Made by a program: the position numbers and the translations under genes. Below are positions 21,640-31,949 of a stretch of DNA of 64,000 bases, piece after piece; position 1 is the stretch's first letter; every line of letters starts with the position of its first letter. Source of the DNA: Ixodes scapularis (lineage: Eukaryota > Arthropoda > Arachnida > Ixodida > Ixodidae); the NCBI RefSeq assembly GCF_016920785.2, contig NW_024609857.1, positions 75,575,570 through 75,639,569 on the forward strand, written 5' to 3'. The notes beneath the pieces were generated by a model that was given only the letters and a program-made list of their open reading frames with translations, was not told the DNA's origin and did not search any database.

Positions 21640-22248
21640 CGTAACCAAGGTCATCCCAAGGTCACGTGACCCCTCCAGGTCACGTGACCCCTCCCAAGGT
21701 CATCTCAAGGTCACGTGACCCCACGTGACTCCCAAGGTCACGTGACCCCTCGAGGTCACGTGACCCCTCCCAAGGTCATCTCAAGGTCACGTGACCCCAA
21801 GACCCCACGTGACCCTTTGAAGGTCACGTGACCCCCAAGTCACGTGACCCCTCTGAGGTCACGTGACCCCCGAGGTCACGTGGTCTCCTCCCCAAGGTCA
21901 CGTGACCCCATCCCAAGGTCATCTCAAGGTCACGTGACCCCAAGGTGACCCCCACGTGACCCCCAGGTCACGTGACCCCTCTGAGGTCACGTGACCCCTC
22001 TGAGGTCACGTGACCCCCCGAGGTCACGTGACCCCCCGAGGTCACGTGACCCCCCGAGGTCACGTGACCCCCCTCCCCGGTCACGTGACACCCCCCCCCC
22101 CCCCCGAGGTCACGTGACCGCCCCCCCGGAGCATATTAAAGAATGAGGGGAGGAGGAGGGGTCTACCCTCCCCTCAGTACCCTTCACTCCTCCTCCTCAA
22201 GAGCTGCGCTCCAATTCGGCGTTACAGGGATTTGTAAACGGCTTTCAC
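20728..22248. mobile_element. 1.5-kb insertion in A2 ORF2 carrying an E-box palindrome array
   Basis: TTTTA flanks both edges (20723-20727 and 22249-22253), compatible with a 5-bp target duplication. Without it the LINE frame reads TITIKKRRLNKPW. The left end GAGCGCAGCTCTT reappears inverted near the right end (AAGAGCTGCGCTC, 22199-22211), followed by about 37 further bases ending GGCTTTCAC. A second inverted pair lies inside (about 20742-20765, AAGGCCCGACCACACTAGCG; and 21575-21600, inverted), so this may be a nested or composite element. GC-rich; no convincing ORF. Superfamily unknown. Confidence 0.6.
21655..22122. repeat. Tandem array of GGTCACGTGACC palindromes
   Basis: About 20 CACGTG cores occur in about 470 bp, most as GGTCACGTGACC, often extended to AGGTCACGTGACCCC or preceded by TCAAGGTCA. 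Spacing is mostly 17-20 bp but irregular, with interspersed AAGGTCATC half-motifs. A C-rich tract (C14, 22089-22105) ends it. The core is a canonical E-box. AGGTCA-CG-TGACC is also an inverted pair of nuclear-receptor half-sites. Regulatory function is inference. Confidence 0.85.
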
Positions 22249-23172
22249 TTTTATTGTAATGGTTTTTGAGCTCATGGCCCTTAAAGTTGAGAAAAGTTCG
22301 ACTAACTTTAAGTAGGCCTCCTGATAGCTACAAGTTTCAATAACATAATTCCAATTGTAAGTGGAAATTAATCTATCGAAGCGGCGCGTATCTGTAATTT
22401 CGGCTTGGTTTTGTTGTTCTATTGCATCTGAAATGATATCGAAGTTAATTCGACTAGCCACAAAATAATGGTCCGCCAACTTTTTCTTAATGACTGCCGA
22501 TAAGATGGGAATTCCCGAGTTTCTAATGTTAATATGGTCAATACAGGATGTGACCAAAGTGCCAGACAAGTATTCTTCTCTAGTAGCTGTTTGGATTACG
22601 CTTTCAATGCCATAATTCGCGAGTATATTTAAGTAATCACAGACGATAGTCTTTGAAGACTTTAAAAGGTCAATGTTAAGGTCACCTACCATGCAAAATT
22701 TATCAAGACACATTGTATTCTCTAGACTCACATTCAACTCATTTAAGAAGTTACGCGCATTTTCCGATGGTGGCCTATAGAAAGCCAAAAACGATATCGC
22801 AAAATTATTTTTACTGAGTTTTAGCGCAACACATTCTGCATGTGTAAAAGATATCTCCAAGTTAACGACTGTCCAAGCTTTTTTAACATAAACGGCAATT
22901 CCTCCTCCTCTAGTAGAGTTACGTGTAAAGAAATAAACTTCAAAGCCCGGCAAAGAAAATTGGCCCTGCGATACGCCCACATCTCGGACATTAATTTCTG
23001 TTAGTACGAAGACGTCGACACTGGCCTCAAGAATCCCAGAAATGAGCTGAAATTCATCCCAGTATTTTCTAATACTTCTGATATTCAAATGGAGAACCGT
23101 AAGTGCGCTATCACTAGGCGGGAAGGCGTTCAGAAAGGAAGGAAAATCGGTACTTAAAAAAGTGTTCTCCAT
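22249..23172 (-). pseudogene. LINE A2 ORF2, endonuclease part
   Basis: About 308 aa from MENTFLSTDFPSF. It shows LHLNIRSIRKYWDEF, VLTEINVRD, RGGGIAVYVKKAW, FYRPPSENARNFLNE, MVGDLNIDLLK (sisters have GDFNID), CIDHINIRN and KLADHYFVASR. The frame runs into the insertion at 22248 and stops shortly after (within KAVYKSL). The start lies 2 nt after the ORF1 stop. Confidence 0.87.
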
Positions 23173-23174
23173 TT

Positions 23175-23461
23175 TTAAATTATTCTTTCTAAATCCCGAG
23201 CACTAGCGATGCGCACTGGTGGAGAGTTCTCGTCTTTCTTTGCAAAGATTGTGGCGTTTTTAACCCAGACAAATTTGTATGATTTTTCCCTGCCCATAGT
23301 TCGCGCCTGCCAAAAAAGATCCTTGTTGGTCCTTGTCAGGTTTTCATTGAAGTATATTCTTTGCTGATTTCCTGACCGAGGAAGTGTGGCCAACTTCTTT
23401 CGAGCGGCCATCCAGTGTTCCTTCACCGATACGGAACTGAACTGAACCATGATCGGGGCAT
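23175..23461 (-). pseudogene. LINE A2 ORF1, C-terminal remnant
   Basis: About 95 codons: APIMVQFSSVSVKEHW, IYFNENLTRTNKDLFW, FVWVKNATIFAKKDEN, ending SARDLERII. This is the FP-like C-terminal block of family A ORF1, closest to A1. The PHD finger and coiled coil are missing because the element is 5'-truncated at about 23461. Confidence 0.85.
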
Positions 23462-24355
23462 GCATCTATTGTCCCACAGAGCGGGAAATCGCTCCACGAG
23501 CGCAATGAAGTAAAAAGTTGCATCGTTGCACCATGCCGCCATCGTCGCACAACAAAAGGTTTGTCGTCTTCGTCTTCAACAGTTGGCGCCAAAAGAACAC
23601 GACTTTGGATTTGGATTCCAATCCAAACAAAAGTCAGCTTGTTGCCAGACTTAGCACTTCAATTATACTAAAAACGCCGCGGTCCGCCGCCAAGGTCCGG
23701 GCGAGAAAACTGGCTTGGCATTTCTCACAAGCGCGGGCCGCGGACCGCCGGCGGACCTCGAAAAGCGGTGACGTAAGATCACGTGATGCGCGGCCCGCGG
23801 ACCAAAACAGCGATTTGGTCCGTCGTGTGGATACACCTTAACCGACCGGAGGCTCAGGTTAAGGACCAGAGAACTTCGCAAGAACGATCCCCACCCAAGA
23901 CCAGGTCAGTAGAGTCTTTTCGGCTACGGATCCAGGTCAGGCCTCGGCGATTTCACCGTTCCAGGCTCTCGCTACACTCGCTGTACGCCAGCTCAACTAG
24001 AACGTCATTCTTCGCGGTGTGCTGACAATGGTTCCTGTTCAATCTGTGCAAACCATCTGCGCTGTAAATGGAATCGCAGGATCCATGACGCCACTGGCTG
24101 AGATAGCTGAGCTGTGGCTGTTCTACTAGATCGCCTCTGTCAATCACCGTTTGAGTCCCTCTGAGCGACTGAGCCTGAGAGATCCCTATTATTTCCACCG
24201 AACACTTTCGAGTCGTACCCGGAGACGCCCTTCTGTGTTTATGTGCAGTGTGGTGTCATCTCTACCAGGCTGCTTCCGGTAAGCCCGTACTTCTATTATT
24301 CCGGCACTTTTGTCGTCGTCCTCTTTGCTGCTGCTCGGAAACTCGACGCTACAAA
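23462..24355. other. Spacer between the two divergent LINE chains; includes the A3 leader
   Basis: The left LINE chain (minus strand) and the right one (plus strand) face away from each other across this stretch. It holds a GC-rich segment (about 23650-23845) with internal inverted GGTCCGCGG/CCGCGGACC blocks that may be a MITE, and from about 23850 the presumed 5' UTR of A3. No gene is recognised. Confidence 0.5.
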
Positions 24356-25045
24356 ATGTCCCCGCCTCCCACCTGTGGTGTGTGTGATGTGTCTGTGCCG
24401 ACGGATGGAAGACATATGAAGTGTGTGGAATGTCATAGCGTCCTTCATTTGGGGCAGTGTGCTGGTATCGCCGACGCTACCTTCACGACGATGGGTGCCT
24501 CAAAACGAGAGAAGTGGAGATGTAGGAGATGTCGCAGTGGTGACAGTCGCTCGGGCGCAGGGGCTGCGGACACTGTCTCTCAAGACGACCCCCTCGCTTT
24601 CTCGGCGCAGCTAGCCTCTGTCAAACAAAAGCTGGATATGCTACTTTCTTTGAAAGAAAGTGTTGACACTCTTCTTACGCTGCCAGCAAAAGTCGACGCT
24701 CTCCTGGCCTTGAGACCCACAGTAGAATGGCTGCGGACTACCGTTGACGCTGTTGAGAAATCAGTTACATTCCTCAACGACAAGTATGACTCCGTGGTGA
24801 CAGACCTCACAGCTCAAAAACAACTGACAAAGAACATGGAGGCCGAAGTCGGGACGCTTCGGAATACGCTGAAGGAGCAGGCTAATTCCATCCGCCTGCT
24901 TCAGACAGAAATCAATGAGCTCGACCAACAACAGCGTTTGTCTAATATGGAAATTCAGGGCCTGCCCTCCACTCCGAAAGAAAACTTGAGTGTGGTTCTG
25001 TGTGACCTTGCCTCGAAGATCGGCCTCTCCCAATTTCAGCCATCT
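24356..25045 (+). pseudogene. LINE A3 ORF1, N-terminal part
   Basis: Starts MSPPPTCGVCDVSV (ATG 24356). The PHD-type finger shows CGVC, CVECHSVLHL and WRCRRCRS. The coiled coil contains LLALRPTVEWLRTTVDAVEK and further heptads. The conserved block MEIQGLPSTPKENL ends at FQPS, where the foldback element begins. Continuing in frame across the insertion (to 26070) would read FQPSDVLSARRLPPKK. Confidence 0.87.
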
Positions 25046-26069
25046 GGGCCCGTTTGCTCGAAGCACTAACCGCGGCTAAAGTTAGCCGCAGTACCTAGGT
25101 GAGGGATTTTGAGATCACGTGGTTGGCTCGTTAGGGATGCGGGGAAACATGGCGGTGCCCCAGTGAGTGAGCGTCGCTCGCTTTGGAACTAATATGTCGT
25201 TGTGGTTGCAATATCGGGCGCGTTAGTCAGCAACGAATGGTGCAGGAGGCTTTCGCTGTGCCTTACCTCACTTAAACCGCAAAGCATGGGCAATGACATC
25301 GCCGCATTTTTTAGATAGTATTTCGATTCTGGGCACTCCTAAGCCTAAATGAACGCGATAATTGTCGGCATAGCAACGTTTTTGGAAAGCGGATTGTTGA
25401 TAGCACACAAAAGCAGACGGCGTCCCAACAGATCTTTTTTCTAAATTATCCGAGGTGCATGCTACGACTGTAGTTGCACGCGTCGCGCGTGCTGGCGTCT
25501 GCAGTAGTAACCGTTCTAAAGCAAAAAGTATAAAACAAATTTTGCCTTGCACGCGCGTTCGTTAAAGCCTTATTATGTTTTTTTTACTTCAAATCTTTTA
25601 TAAGAGGAAGGCCAGCGCGCGTGAACCGTAGAATTACACTTCCAGCGTTCTCCTCGCGATGCTTGGATAATTTAGAAAAAATTCTGTCGGGACGCTGTCT
25701 GCTTTTGTGTGCCATCAACAATCCGCTTTCCAAAGACGTTGCCATGCCGACAATTATCGCGTTCATTTAGGCTTAGGAATTCCCAGAATCGAAACACCAT
25801 CTAAAAAATGCGGCGATGTCATTGCCCATGCTTTGCGGTTTAAGTGAGGTAAGGCAAAGCGAAAGCCTCCTGCACCATTCGTTGCTGACTAACGCGTCCG
25901 ATATTGCAACCACAACGACATATTAGTTCCAAAGCGAGCGGCGCTCACTCACTGGGGCACCGCCATGTTTCCCCGCATCCCTACCGAGCCAGTCACGTGA
26001 TCTCAAAATCCCTCTCCTAGGTACTGCGGCTAACTTTAGCCGCGGTTTGCACTTCGAGCAAACGGGCCC
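25046..26069. mobile_element. 1-kb foldback element
   Basis: The arms are 25046-25451 and 25665-26069 (about 405 bp each), roughly 94% identical as inverted copies by eye, with a 213-bp spacer. Ends read GGGCCCGTTTGCTCGAAG on both sides. A single T flanks each end; deleting the element plus one T restores the ORF1 frame. The GGGCC ends resemble PIF/Harbinger-type termini, but no 3-bp TWA duplication is seen. No transposase ORF. Confidence 0.85.
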
Positions 26070-26412
26070 TGATGTTCTCTCCGCTCGGCGTCTACCCCCT
26101 AAGAAAACCGACAAACCTGGCACTGCTACATTAATTTTGGTCAGCTTTGCGTCGGTTTCCCTAAAGGAACAATGGATGGGTTGCCGTGGGCGACTGAGGG
26201 AACTCAGCCACGCCGGACTGGCACCTAAAATATTTTTCAACGAAAACCTTTCTCGGTCTAACCGTGAGCTTTTCTGGAAGGCGAGGATGAAGGGAAAGGA
26301 GAAGCAGTACAAGTACATTTGGACGAAAAACGGGCAAATCTATGCAAAAAAAAGCGACGGCACAACTGTCCTACGGATTGCCTCCGTAGGGGATATTGAA
26401 AAATTGGTTTAA
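26070..26412 (+). pseudogene. LINE A3 ORF1, C-terminal part
   Basis: Continues the ORF1 protein with DVLSARRLPPKKTDKP, SVSLKEQWMGCRGR, IFFNENLSRSNRELFWKAR and YIWTKNGQIYAKK, ending DIEKLV. It was separated from its N-terminus by the foldback insertion. The stop is 3 nt before the ORF2 start region. Confidence 0.87.
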
Positions 26413-26415
26413 ACC

Positions 26416-29400
26416 CTGGCAGCTACATTTGCGCAGTATAGTAACTTCTTGGACTTTCAGACTTCGCTCGACCAAAGAAAGGAGAGCACTTTTACATGTT
26501 TGCACGTGAACATACGAAGCCTCCGCAAATACTGGGATAATTTTCGAATAATAGTTCGAAACATAATGTTTCATTCGTGGAAATGGAGCGTGCTGGTTAA
26601 GTTACGGTGTTTGTGGAGAATAACATAGAGGACGAAAACAGGACGACACGTTTCTCGTGTCGTCCTGTTTTCGTCCTCTATGTTATTCTCCACAAACACC
26701 ATAATGTTTCATGTCGATGCGTTTATTTTTACAGAAATCAATATTCCGGAGTTCATGCTGTGTCAATACACCCTTTCAGACTACAATACCTTTTTTTCCA
26801 CACGATCGAAACGAAGTGGCGGTGGGATTGCGGCTCATATCCATCAAATATGGCAGGTCTCTCACCTCGATTTAACTTTTTCTCAAAGTGAGGTCCTTTC
26901 CCTAAATCTTGATAATTCGAATTTCTCAATTTCTCTACTTTGTTTTTATAGGCCTCCTGCGGAAAGTGCTCGACTGTTTCTTGGTGAGCTTGAATCAACA
27001 CTTTGCAATTTCTCCTCTATGCAATGCCTTTTTCTGGTAGGCGACTTTAATATCGGCATATTAAACACAACGAACCCTATTGTGTGTGACTACTTAAACA
27101 TTTTATCTAATTCTGGTTTGGAATGTGTTATTTCGGCCCCAACACGAGAAGAGATCTTAGGGACCAAATTAGTCTCTTCATGCATTGACCACATTTCCAT
27201 ACGAACACCGAATGGTCAAGTGGAATCTGCTGTAATTCTCGAAAAGTTATCCGATCACTACTTCGTGGCATGTCGACTAACAGATGATTTAGCTTTCAAA
27301 CCTGAATGCGGAGCTTCACGACAAGTCCAGATTATTGATATTGTTTTGTTTGACAAATTGGTTGCCTCATATGATTGGAAAGGCTTTCTGGCTTCAGTTA
27401 ACACTACCAACGTGTATCCAAGGTTTGTGGAGGCTTTTAAAAACTTTACCGAATCAGCAAAAAGAACTGTAATTCTAAGCAGACGCAGACCTAACCATCA
27501 ATGGCTCAGCTCTTATATTCTTAAACTAATTAAAGAAAAGGACCTTCTTTGGAAACGATGCCGGAGGTCTCCTAATAACAATGATTTGCGTAATGAGTTT
27601 CGACAAGTTAGAAATAAGGTAAACGCAGTAATTCGCTCTGCAAAGCGAAGATATTTCATATCAAAATTTGAGGAATCAAGGTTTAGCTCGGCTAAGACAT
27701 GGTCGCTGATTAATCAATTTCGAGGTACTGGTGCTGAGCGCTCCATTGATGACGCCCTTGAAAGAAATTTTGGTTCACTCACATTCTCACTAGCCGACGA
27801 TTTCAACAACTTCTTTGCTAAATTTTCTGGCGTGTGTAGAGACCCAGTTGATAACCCGTGCGCATTGAGTGGTACGTCTTTAAAGTCAGCTTTCCTTCTT
27901 TCTTTAAATGAGATTGATCTCCATTCTATGTTGTTTAGTTTTAAAGCAAGCAAGTCCCCTGGTGCTGATGGCATTCGCGCATATGATCTGCAGAGAAATT
28001 TCACACGAATTAAGGATGTTCTTCTAGTCATGCTTAATAGCTTTATTACTTTTGCCAACATACCTGATGGCCTAAAGGTTGCCATCGTTAGACCCCTCTT
28101 CAAAGGAGGCGCCCGATCGAAAATCGAGAAGTATCGCCCTATTTCTTTATTACCAATTTTAGGCCAAATTCTCGAGAAACACCTATTTCAGTCGATGTAT
28201 AGATTTTTGGATACAAATGAAATCTTCTCACCCACTCAGTACGGTTTCATTGCTGGAAAAGGCACGCAGCCAGCCCTTGACGATTTTTCTGACAACTTAT
28301 ATTCCACATTTGAAAATAATATGTTCGCATGCGCGCTTTTTCTTGACGTGTCTAAGGCCTTTGACACTGTCAACCACCAACTGCTCCTAAGGAAATTACA
28401 TCGCCTGGGTTTTCGTGGACCTTTTTATTCCTCACTAGAAAACTTCCTTTCTCACCGTTCTCAACTCGTGTCAATCGGTGGCTTTAGGAGTTCTCTTCTT
28501 TCTCTTAAGGCGGGGGTGCCTCAAGGTTCAGTGTTATCACCTCTACTTTTCAACATTTTTGTTAATGACATGGCTAGCGTCGTCAGTGGATGCAAGCTCC
28601 ACCAATACGCCGACGATACCCTTCTTGTGTCGCGTCATATTAATTTCCATGACTCTTTCAAAACACTTGAAGAGAATGCTACCCATATAATGGACTGGTT
28701 TGCTGAAAACATGATGGACATTAATAAGTCTAAAACAAAGCTAGTTTATTTTCGTAATCCTCTCAAAAGCCACCCTACTAATGTAAAGTTTATTCTTCAC
28801 CGATCTAAATGTGATCCATGTACATGTATACCAATTGAGTCGGTTAATCATGTTAAATACTTAGGTGTTTATTTTGATTTTGATATGTCGTGGAACACAC
28901 ATATTTTATACTTATGTAGCAAAATACGAGCTGTATCTTGCATGCTTTACAACACTAGAGTCTTTATACCAGTTGGTGTAAGGCTGCTGATAGCTCACGC
29001 ACTTGCTTACAGTGTCATTCGGTACGGCGTAACCGTTTTTGGAAATTGTTCTGGTCGCTTGCAAACCAAAGTTGATACCTTACTGAGAGGAATACTCACT
29101 AGCGTTGCATATAATACACCTTTGTCAACAGCTGGGGATATTTTCAAAGCTCTCCAATTGCCAAACCTCCGTTCACTGTATATTCAAACTGTTATATTAC
29201 GCAACTTTTGGAATAAGGATTTCAAAACACCATCACTTACGTCTCGCTCATTGCGATGCACCCCTCGTTTCAAGGTGCCACGTTGTTGGACCCGTTATGG
29301 TAAATGCACGCGCGATTATTATGTTCCGAGTTTATTCAACGCTCTGCCGGACTCAATCCTGGACATCACCTCACTGAAAGCATTGAAGAAGGAACTGAAA

Positions 29401-29424
29401 TGTGTTGACTTGGATATTACTTAG
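26416..29424 (+). pseudogene. LINE A3 ORF2, endonuclease-reverse transcriptase
   Basis: The conserved start reads CTG GCA GCT instead of ATG, so initiation is probably lost. The endonuclease begins LHVNIRSLRKYWDNF. A 125-bp hairpin insertion with a stop interrupts it after RNIMFH. It resumes VDAFIFTEINI, GGGIAAHIHQ, FYRPPAESARLFLGE, LVGDFNIGIL, CIDHISIR, KLSDHYFVACR. The reverse transcriptase is complete: YRPISLLPILGQILEKH, ALFLDVSKAFDTVNHQ, AGVPQGSVLSPLLFNIF, QYADDTLLVSRH. The frame is open from the insertion to 29424. The length of about 957 codons without the insertion matches A1. Confidence 0.88.
26575..26699. mobile_element. 125-bp hairpin insertion with 13-bp direct repeats
   Basis: The LINE sequence CATAATGTTTCAT occurs at 26562-26574 and again at 26700-26712. 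Between them, arms 26606-26650 and 26656-26700 form a perfect 45-bp inverted repeat with a 5-nt loop. The text (GTGTCGTCCTGTTTTCGTCC) resembles the 3' part of the Penelope-like fragment at 42.3 kb, so this could be a tiny inverted Penelope remnant. That link is tentative. Confidence 0.65.
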
Positions 29425-29865
29425 TGCAAGCCTAGTACCAGTGTGTGCATAGTGAATTTGCAGGGCTATTATTTTTTTCTCTGGCCCCTTCTTCTTCAAT
29501 GATTCTGAAGACATTTCTATGTCTCCTGGCATTTTTTTTTACATTTATTTGCTTTTCTCGTGCCATGTAGTGTCATTTTGTAACTGTGTTTCATTTTGCT
29601 TTCTGTTTTTTTTCTTGTTTTTTTTATATGTGTATTAATTTGCTTATTCACTCACTGATTTTTTTTTCTTTTGTCACTGTCTGATGACAGTTACGACTTT
29701 TCCTTCTACTTTTCTTTTCCTTGATATGTTTTCCCAACGTCGTGTTTCCATTCAGTATAGTTCTGCTGAAAATGTTTAGTTTTTACTTACTTTTTTTTTT
29801 TTTTGCTAAGATTAGCGGCATTTTTGCTTGTCGCTGATGATACTTTCATTTCCATTGGTCTAATA

Positions 29866-30224
29866 CAGGGGTGGCCAGGCTGACCCGGCCTAAGAGCCGC
29901 AAACGAAACCACGAAACTTCCAAGAGCCGCGGGGGGGGGGGGGGGGGGGGGGGGGCAAATTTAAATGTTTTCAGAGTCTGACTGCACGTATAAGTGCACA
30001 AGGCTGTACGACAGTACAGCCTTGTGCACTCATACGTTGTAAAGTAATACGTAATAGAGTAGCCAAACCGCGAGCCATACTTTATTCTGCCTGAAATCCC
30101 TTTTTTTTTTTTCCTGGGAAAACGCGGAAAGGGGCGGGGGGGTCCCTTTTTTGGGATCCGCGAGCCGCACTTGGACCAGCAAAGAGCCGCATGCGGCTCG
30201 CGAGCCGCGGTTTGGCCACCCCTG
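29866..30224. mobile_element. 359-bp nonautonomous hAT element
   Basis: Ends are CAGGGGTGGCCA on both strands. The 8-bp target duplication is GTCTAATA at 29858-29865 and 30225-30232, exact. It holds a G tract of at least 24 (about 29930-29955) and an internal perfect 17-bp palindrome (29993-30009 / 30014-30030, 4-nt loop). It is inserted in the 3' UTR of A3. No coding capacity. Confidence 0.93.
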
Positions 30225-30432
30225 GTCTAATAGTTCTGATGACATGTATGTATAGTTTTCTCTCCTGACAATGTTTTCCTTTGCTTCGTCGTGTTTTTTT
30301 TTTTTTTTCTACTCTTGCATTTTGCCGATACCATTGTTCTTTTTTATTCTTTTAGGGCGTCATCACACAAGCCTTTATCTGGCTTTGATGTGCCCATACA
30401 TATAACATTGCATTTCTGATGGGCAAATAAAA

Positions 30433-30507
<75 letters not shown>

Positions 30508-30705
30508 GACTTTGTGTTTACTTTTTATAATTTTTAAGTGTATTTTTCTAGGGCTTGTCCGTTGTTTGTGTTGTCCGTACTATTGCTTTATACCCTGTTC
30601 TGCCTTACATGTTAACACAGTGCACCTGTACCAAGACCGCAAGGTTGTTCCCGGGCACGAATAAAAACATTGATTGATTGATTGATTGATTATTATTATA
30701 ATATT
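30508..30705 (+). mobile_element. LINE family B 3' fragment (5'-truncated)
   Basis: About 200 bp after the (ATT)n tail of A3. It contains GTGCACCTGTACCAAGACC and GGTTGTTCCCGGGCACG, the plus-strand version of the B1/B2 3' end, followed by ATTGATTGATTGATTATTATTAT. The end is (TGAT)n then (TAT)n, as in the other B copies. Next comes the 5' region of A4. Confidence 0.78.
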
Positions 30706-30929
30706 TGAGCTGCAACGCTTGACCCGTGTGCTTCGTGAGGTGAATCCGGACCTGGTCAGAACTGTCGTTTTTGGCCTCGGCTGCCAGGGCACGTTTCCGC
30801 CTTATTACCCTGCAGAGCTTTGTGTTCGTCCAAAGCCAGCTGTCCAGCAAGACCATCTTCGCGGTGAGCTAGTCGATTTCTCGTTTATCTGCACGAGCCT
30901 TCTGAGCAGAGATTGAACTGGTGCAGACC

Positions 30930-31949
30930 ATGGCTTCAGGTGTGGAATGCGCTAAGTGCAGCAAAGAAATTCGGAACGATGGCAAACACCTGATTTGTGC
31001 GACCTGCAAGAACGCTTTCCATCTTACTAAAAACTGCGCAGCCGTTTCTGAATCAACGTTTACCGCCATGAGTCAAGTGAAGAGAGACAATTGGATCTGC
31101 AGGTCTTGTCGCAATAATGAGAGCCTCTCAGTTCCAAGCCCAGCGCATTTCAGTGCACCAAATCCATCAAAGGAAACTGGCTCCTTAAGGGAAGAACTAG
31201 CATCCATGAACGCAAAACTTGAAGCCTTACTCTCCCTGAAACAGAGCGTCGACTCCTTGGAAGTGCTCCCCGCCAAGCTTGACGAACTCCTCGCCCTGGG
31301 GCCTATTATTGAGTGCCTCCAGACGACAGTGAAAGACGTCCAAACATCGATTGCTGACTTCTCTGCAAAATATAACTCTCTTTTAACGCTAGCAACATCA
31401 AATAATCAAACGGTGAAAGCCCTCCAGGCCGAGGTCTCGGATCTCCAAGCCAAGGTACAGTCCCAAGCAGCAGAGATCCTAAAAATACGTACTGAGCAAA
31501 CTGACAGCGAACAGTACTCGCGTCTTGCTAACATGGAACTGCACGGGCTGCCGACCTCTCCGGGAGAAAATCTCGTAGCGTCTATAGCCGAGCTCGCGAG
31601 TAATCTGTCTATTGCTAAGACATTCCAGTGTTCTGATAATCAGGAAGTACATCGCTTGCCAGGCAGGCGGGACGGGATTGCACCAGTCCTAATCCGATTC
31701 TCTTCAGTCAGTCTGAAGGAAGCCTGGATGGCTGAGCGTGGTGCCCTTCGTTTGCTGAGTCAAACAGGGGGCATCCCACAGCTTTACTTCAATGATAACC
31801 TGACCCGAGCGAACAAGGAGCTGTTTTGGCTAGCAAGACAGAAAGGCAAGGCTCAGGGCTACAAATTCGTATGGGTGAAAAGGGGAAAAATATTTGCCAA
31901 GAAGAGTGAGGAATTTTGCTCGAGTGTCAGATTTTCACAGACTTCGTAA
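30930..31949 (+). CDS. LINE A4 ORF1, PHD finger plus FP-like protein
   Basis: 339 codons from MASGVECAKCSKEI. The PHD-type finger has CAKC, CATCKNAFHL, WICRSCRN. A coiled coil lies at about 90-200. The C-terminal block has SVSLKEAWMAERGALR, LYFNDNLTRANKELFW and FVWVKRGKIFAKK. The normal C-terminus (SARDLEKIV-like) is replaced by FCSSVRFSQTS: a small deletion at about 31925 removes the end of ORF1 and the first residues of ORF2. Confidence 0.85.
   Translation: MASGVECAKCSKEIRNDGKHLICATCKNAFHLTKNCAAVSESTFTAMSQVKRDNWICRSCRNNESLSVPSPAHFSAPNPSKETGSLREELASMNAKLEALLSLKQSVDSLEVLPAKLDELLALGPIIECLQTTVKDVQTSIADFSAKYNSLLTLATSNNQTVKALQAEVSDLQAKVQSQAAEILKIRTEQTDSEQYSRLANMELHGLPTSPGENLVASIAELASNLSIAKTFQCSDNQEVHRLPGRRDGIAPVLIRFSSVSLKEAWMAERGALRLLSQTGGIPQLYFNDNLTRANKELFWLARQKGKAQGYKFVWVKRGKIFAKKSEEFCSSVRFSQTS

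Larger units (their letters stand above)
18335..23461 (-). mobile_element. LINE A2, 5'-truncated, interrupted by a 1.5-kb insertion
   Basis: Sense order: C-terminal quarter of ORF1 (23461-23175), ORF2 first part (23172-22249), insertion (22248-20728), ORF2 remainder (20727-18791), 3' UTR with hairpin 18397-18437 (GGGTCC/GGGCCC with G-T pairing) and (AAT)n at about 18341-18360. The 5' end at 23461 falls within ORF1. The tail meets the 5' end of B2. Confidence 0.85.
24356..30507 (+). mobile_element. LINE A3, near full length, with three nested insertions
   Basis: ORF1 (24356-26412) is split by a foldback element. ORF2 (26416-29424) is split by a 125-bp hairpin insertion. The 3' UTR carries a hAT MITE (29866-30224), then the family hairpin (30355-30395, GGGC/GCCC) and (ATT)n at 30433-30507, about 25 units. 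The downstream neighbour is a family B fragment. Confidence 0.87.

Noticed and set aside
24248..24355. Upstream extension of A3 ORF1
   Set aside because: The in-frame upstream part is not similar to sister ORF1 proteins; the start at 24356 aligns with the PHD finger of the family.
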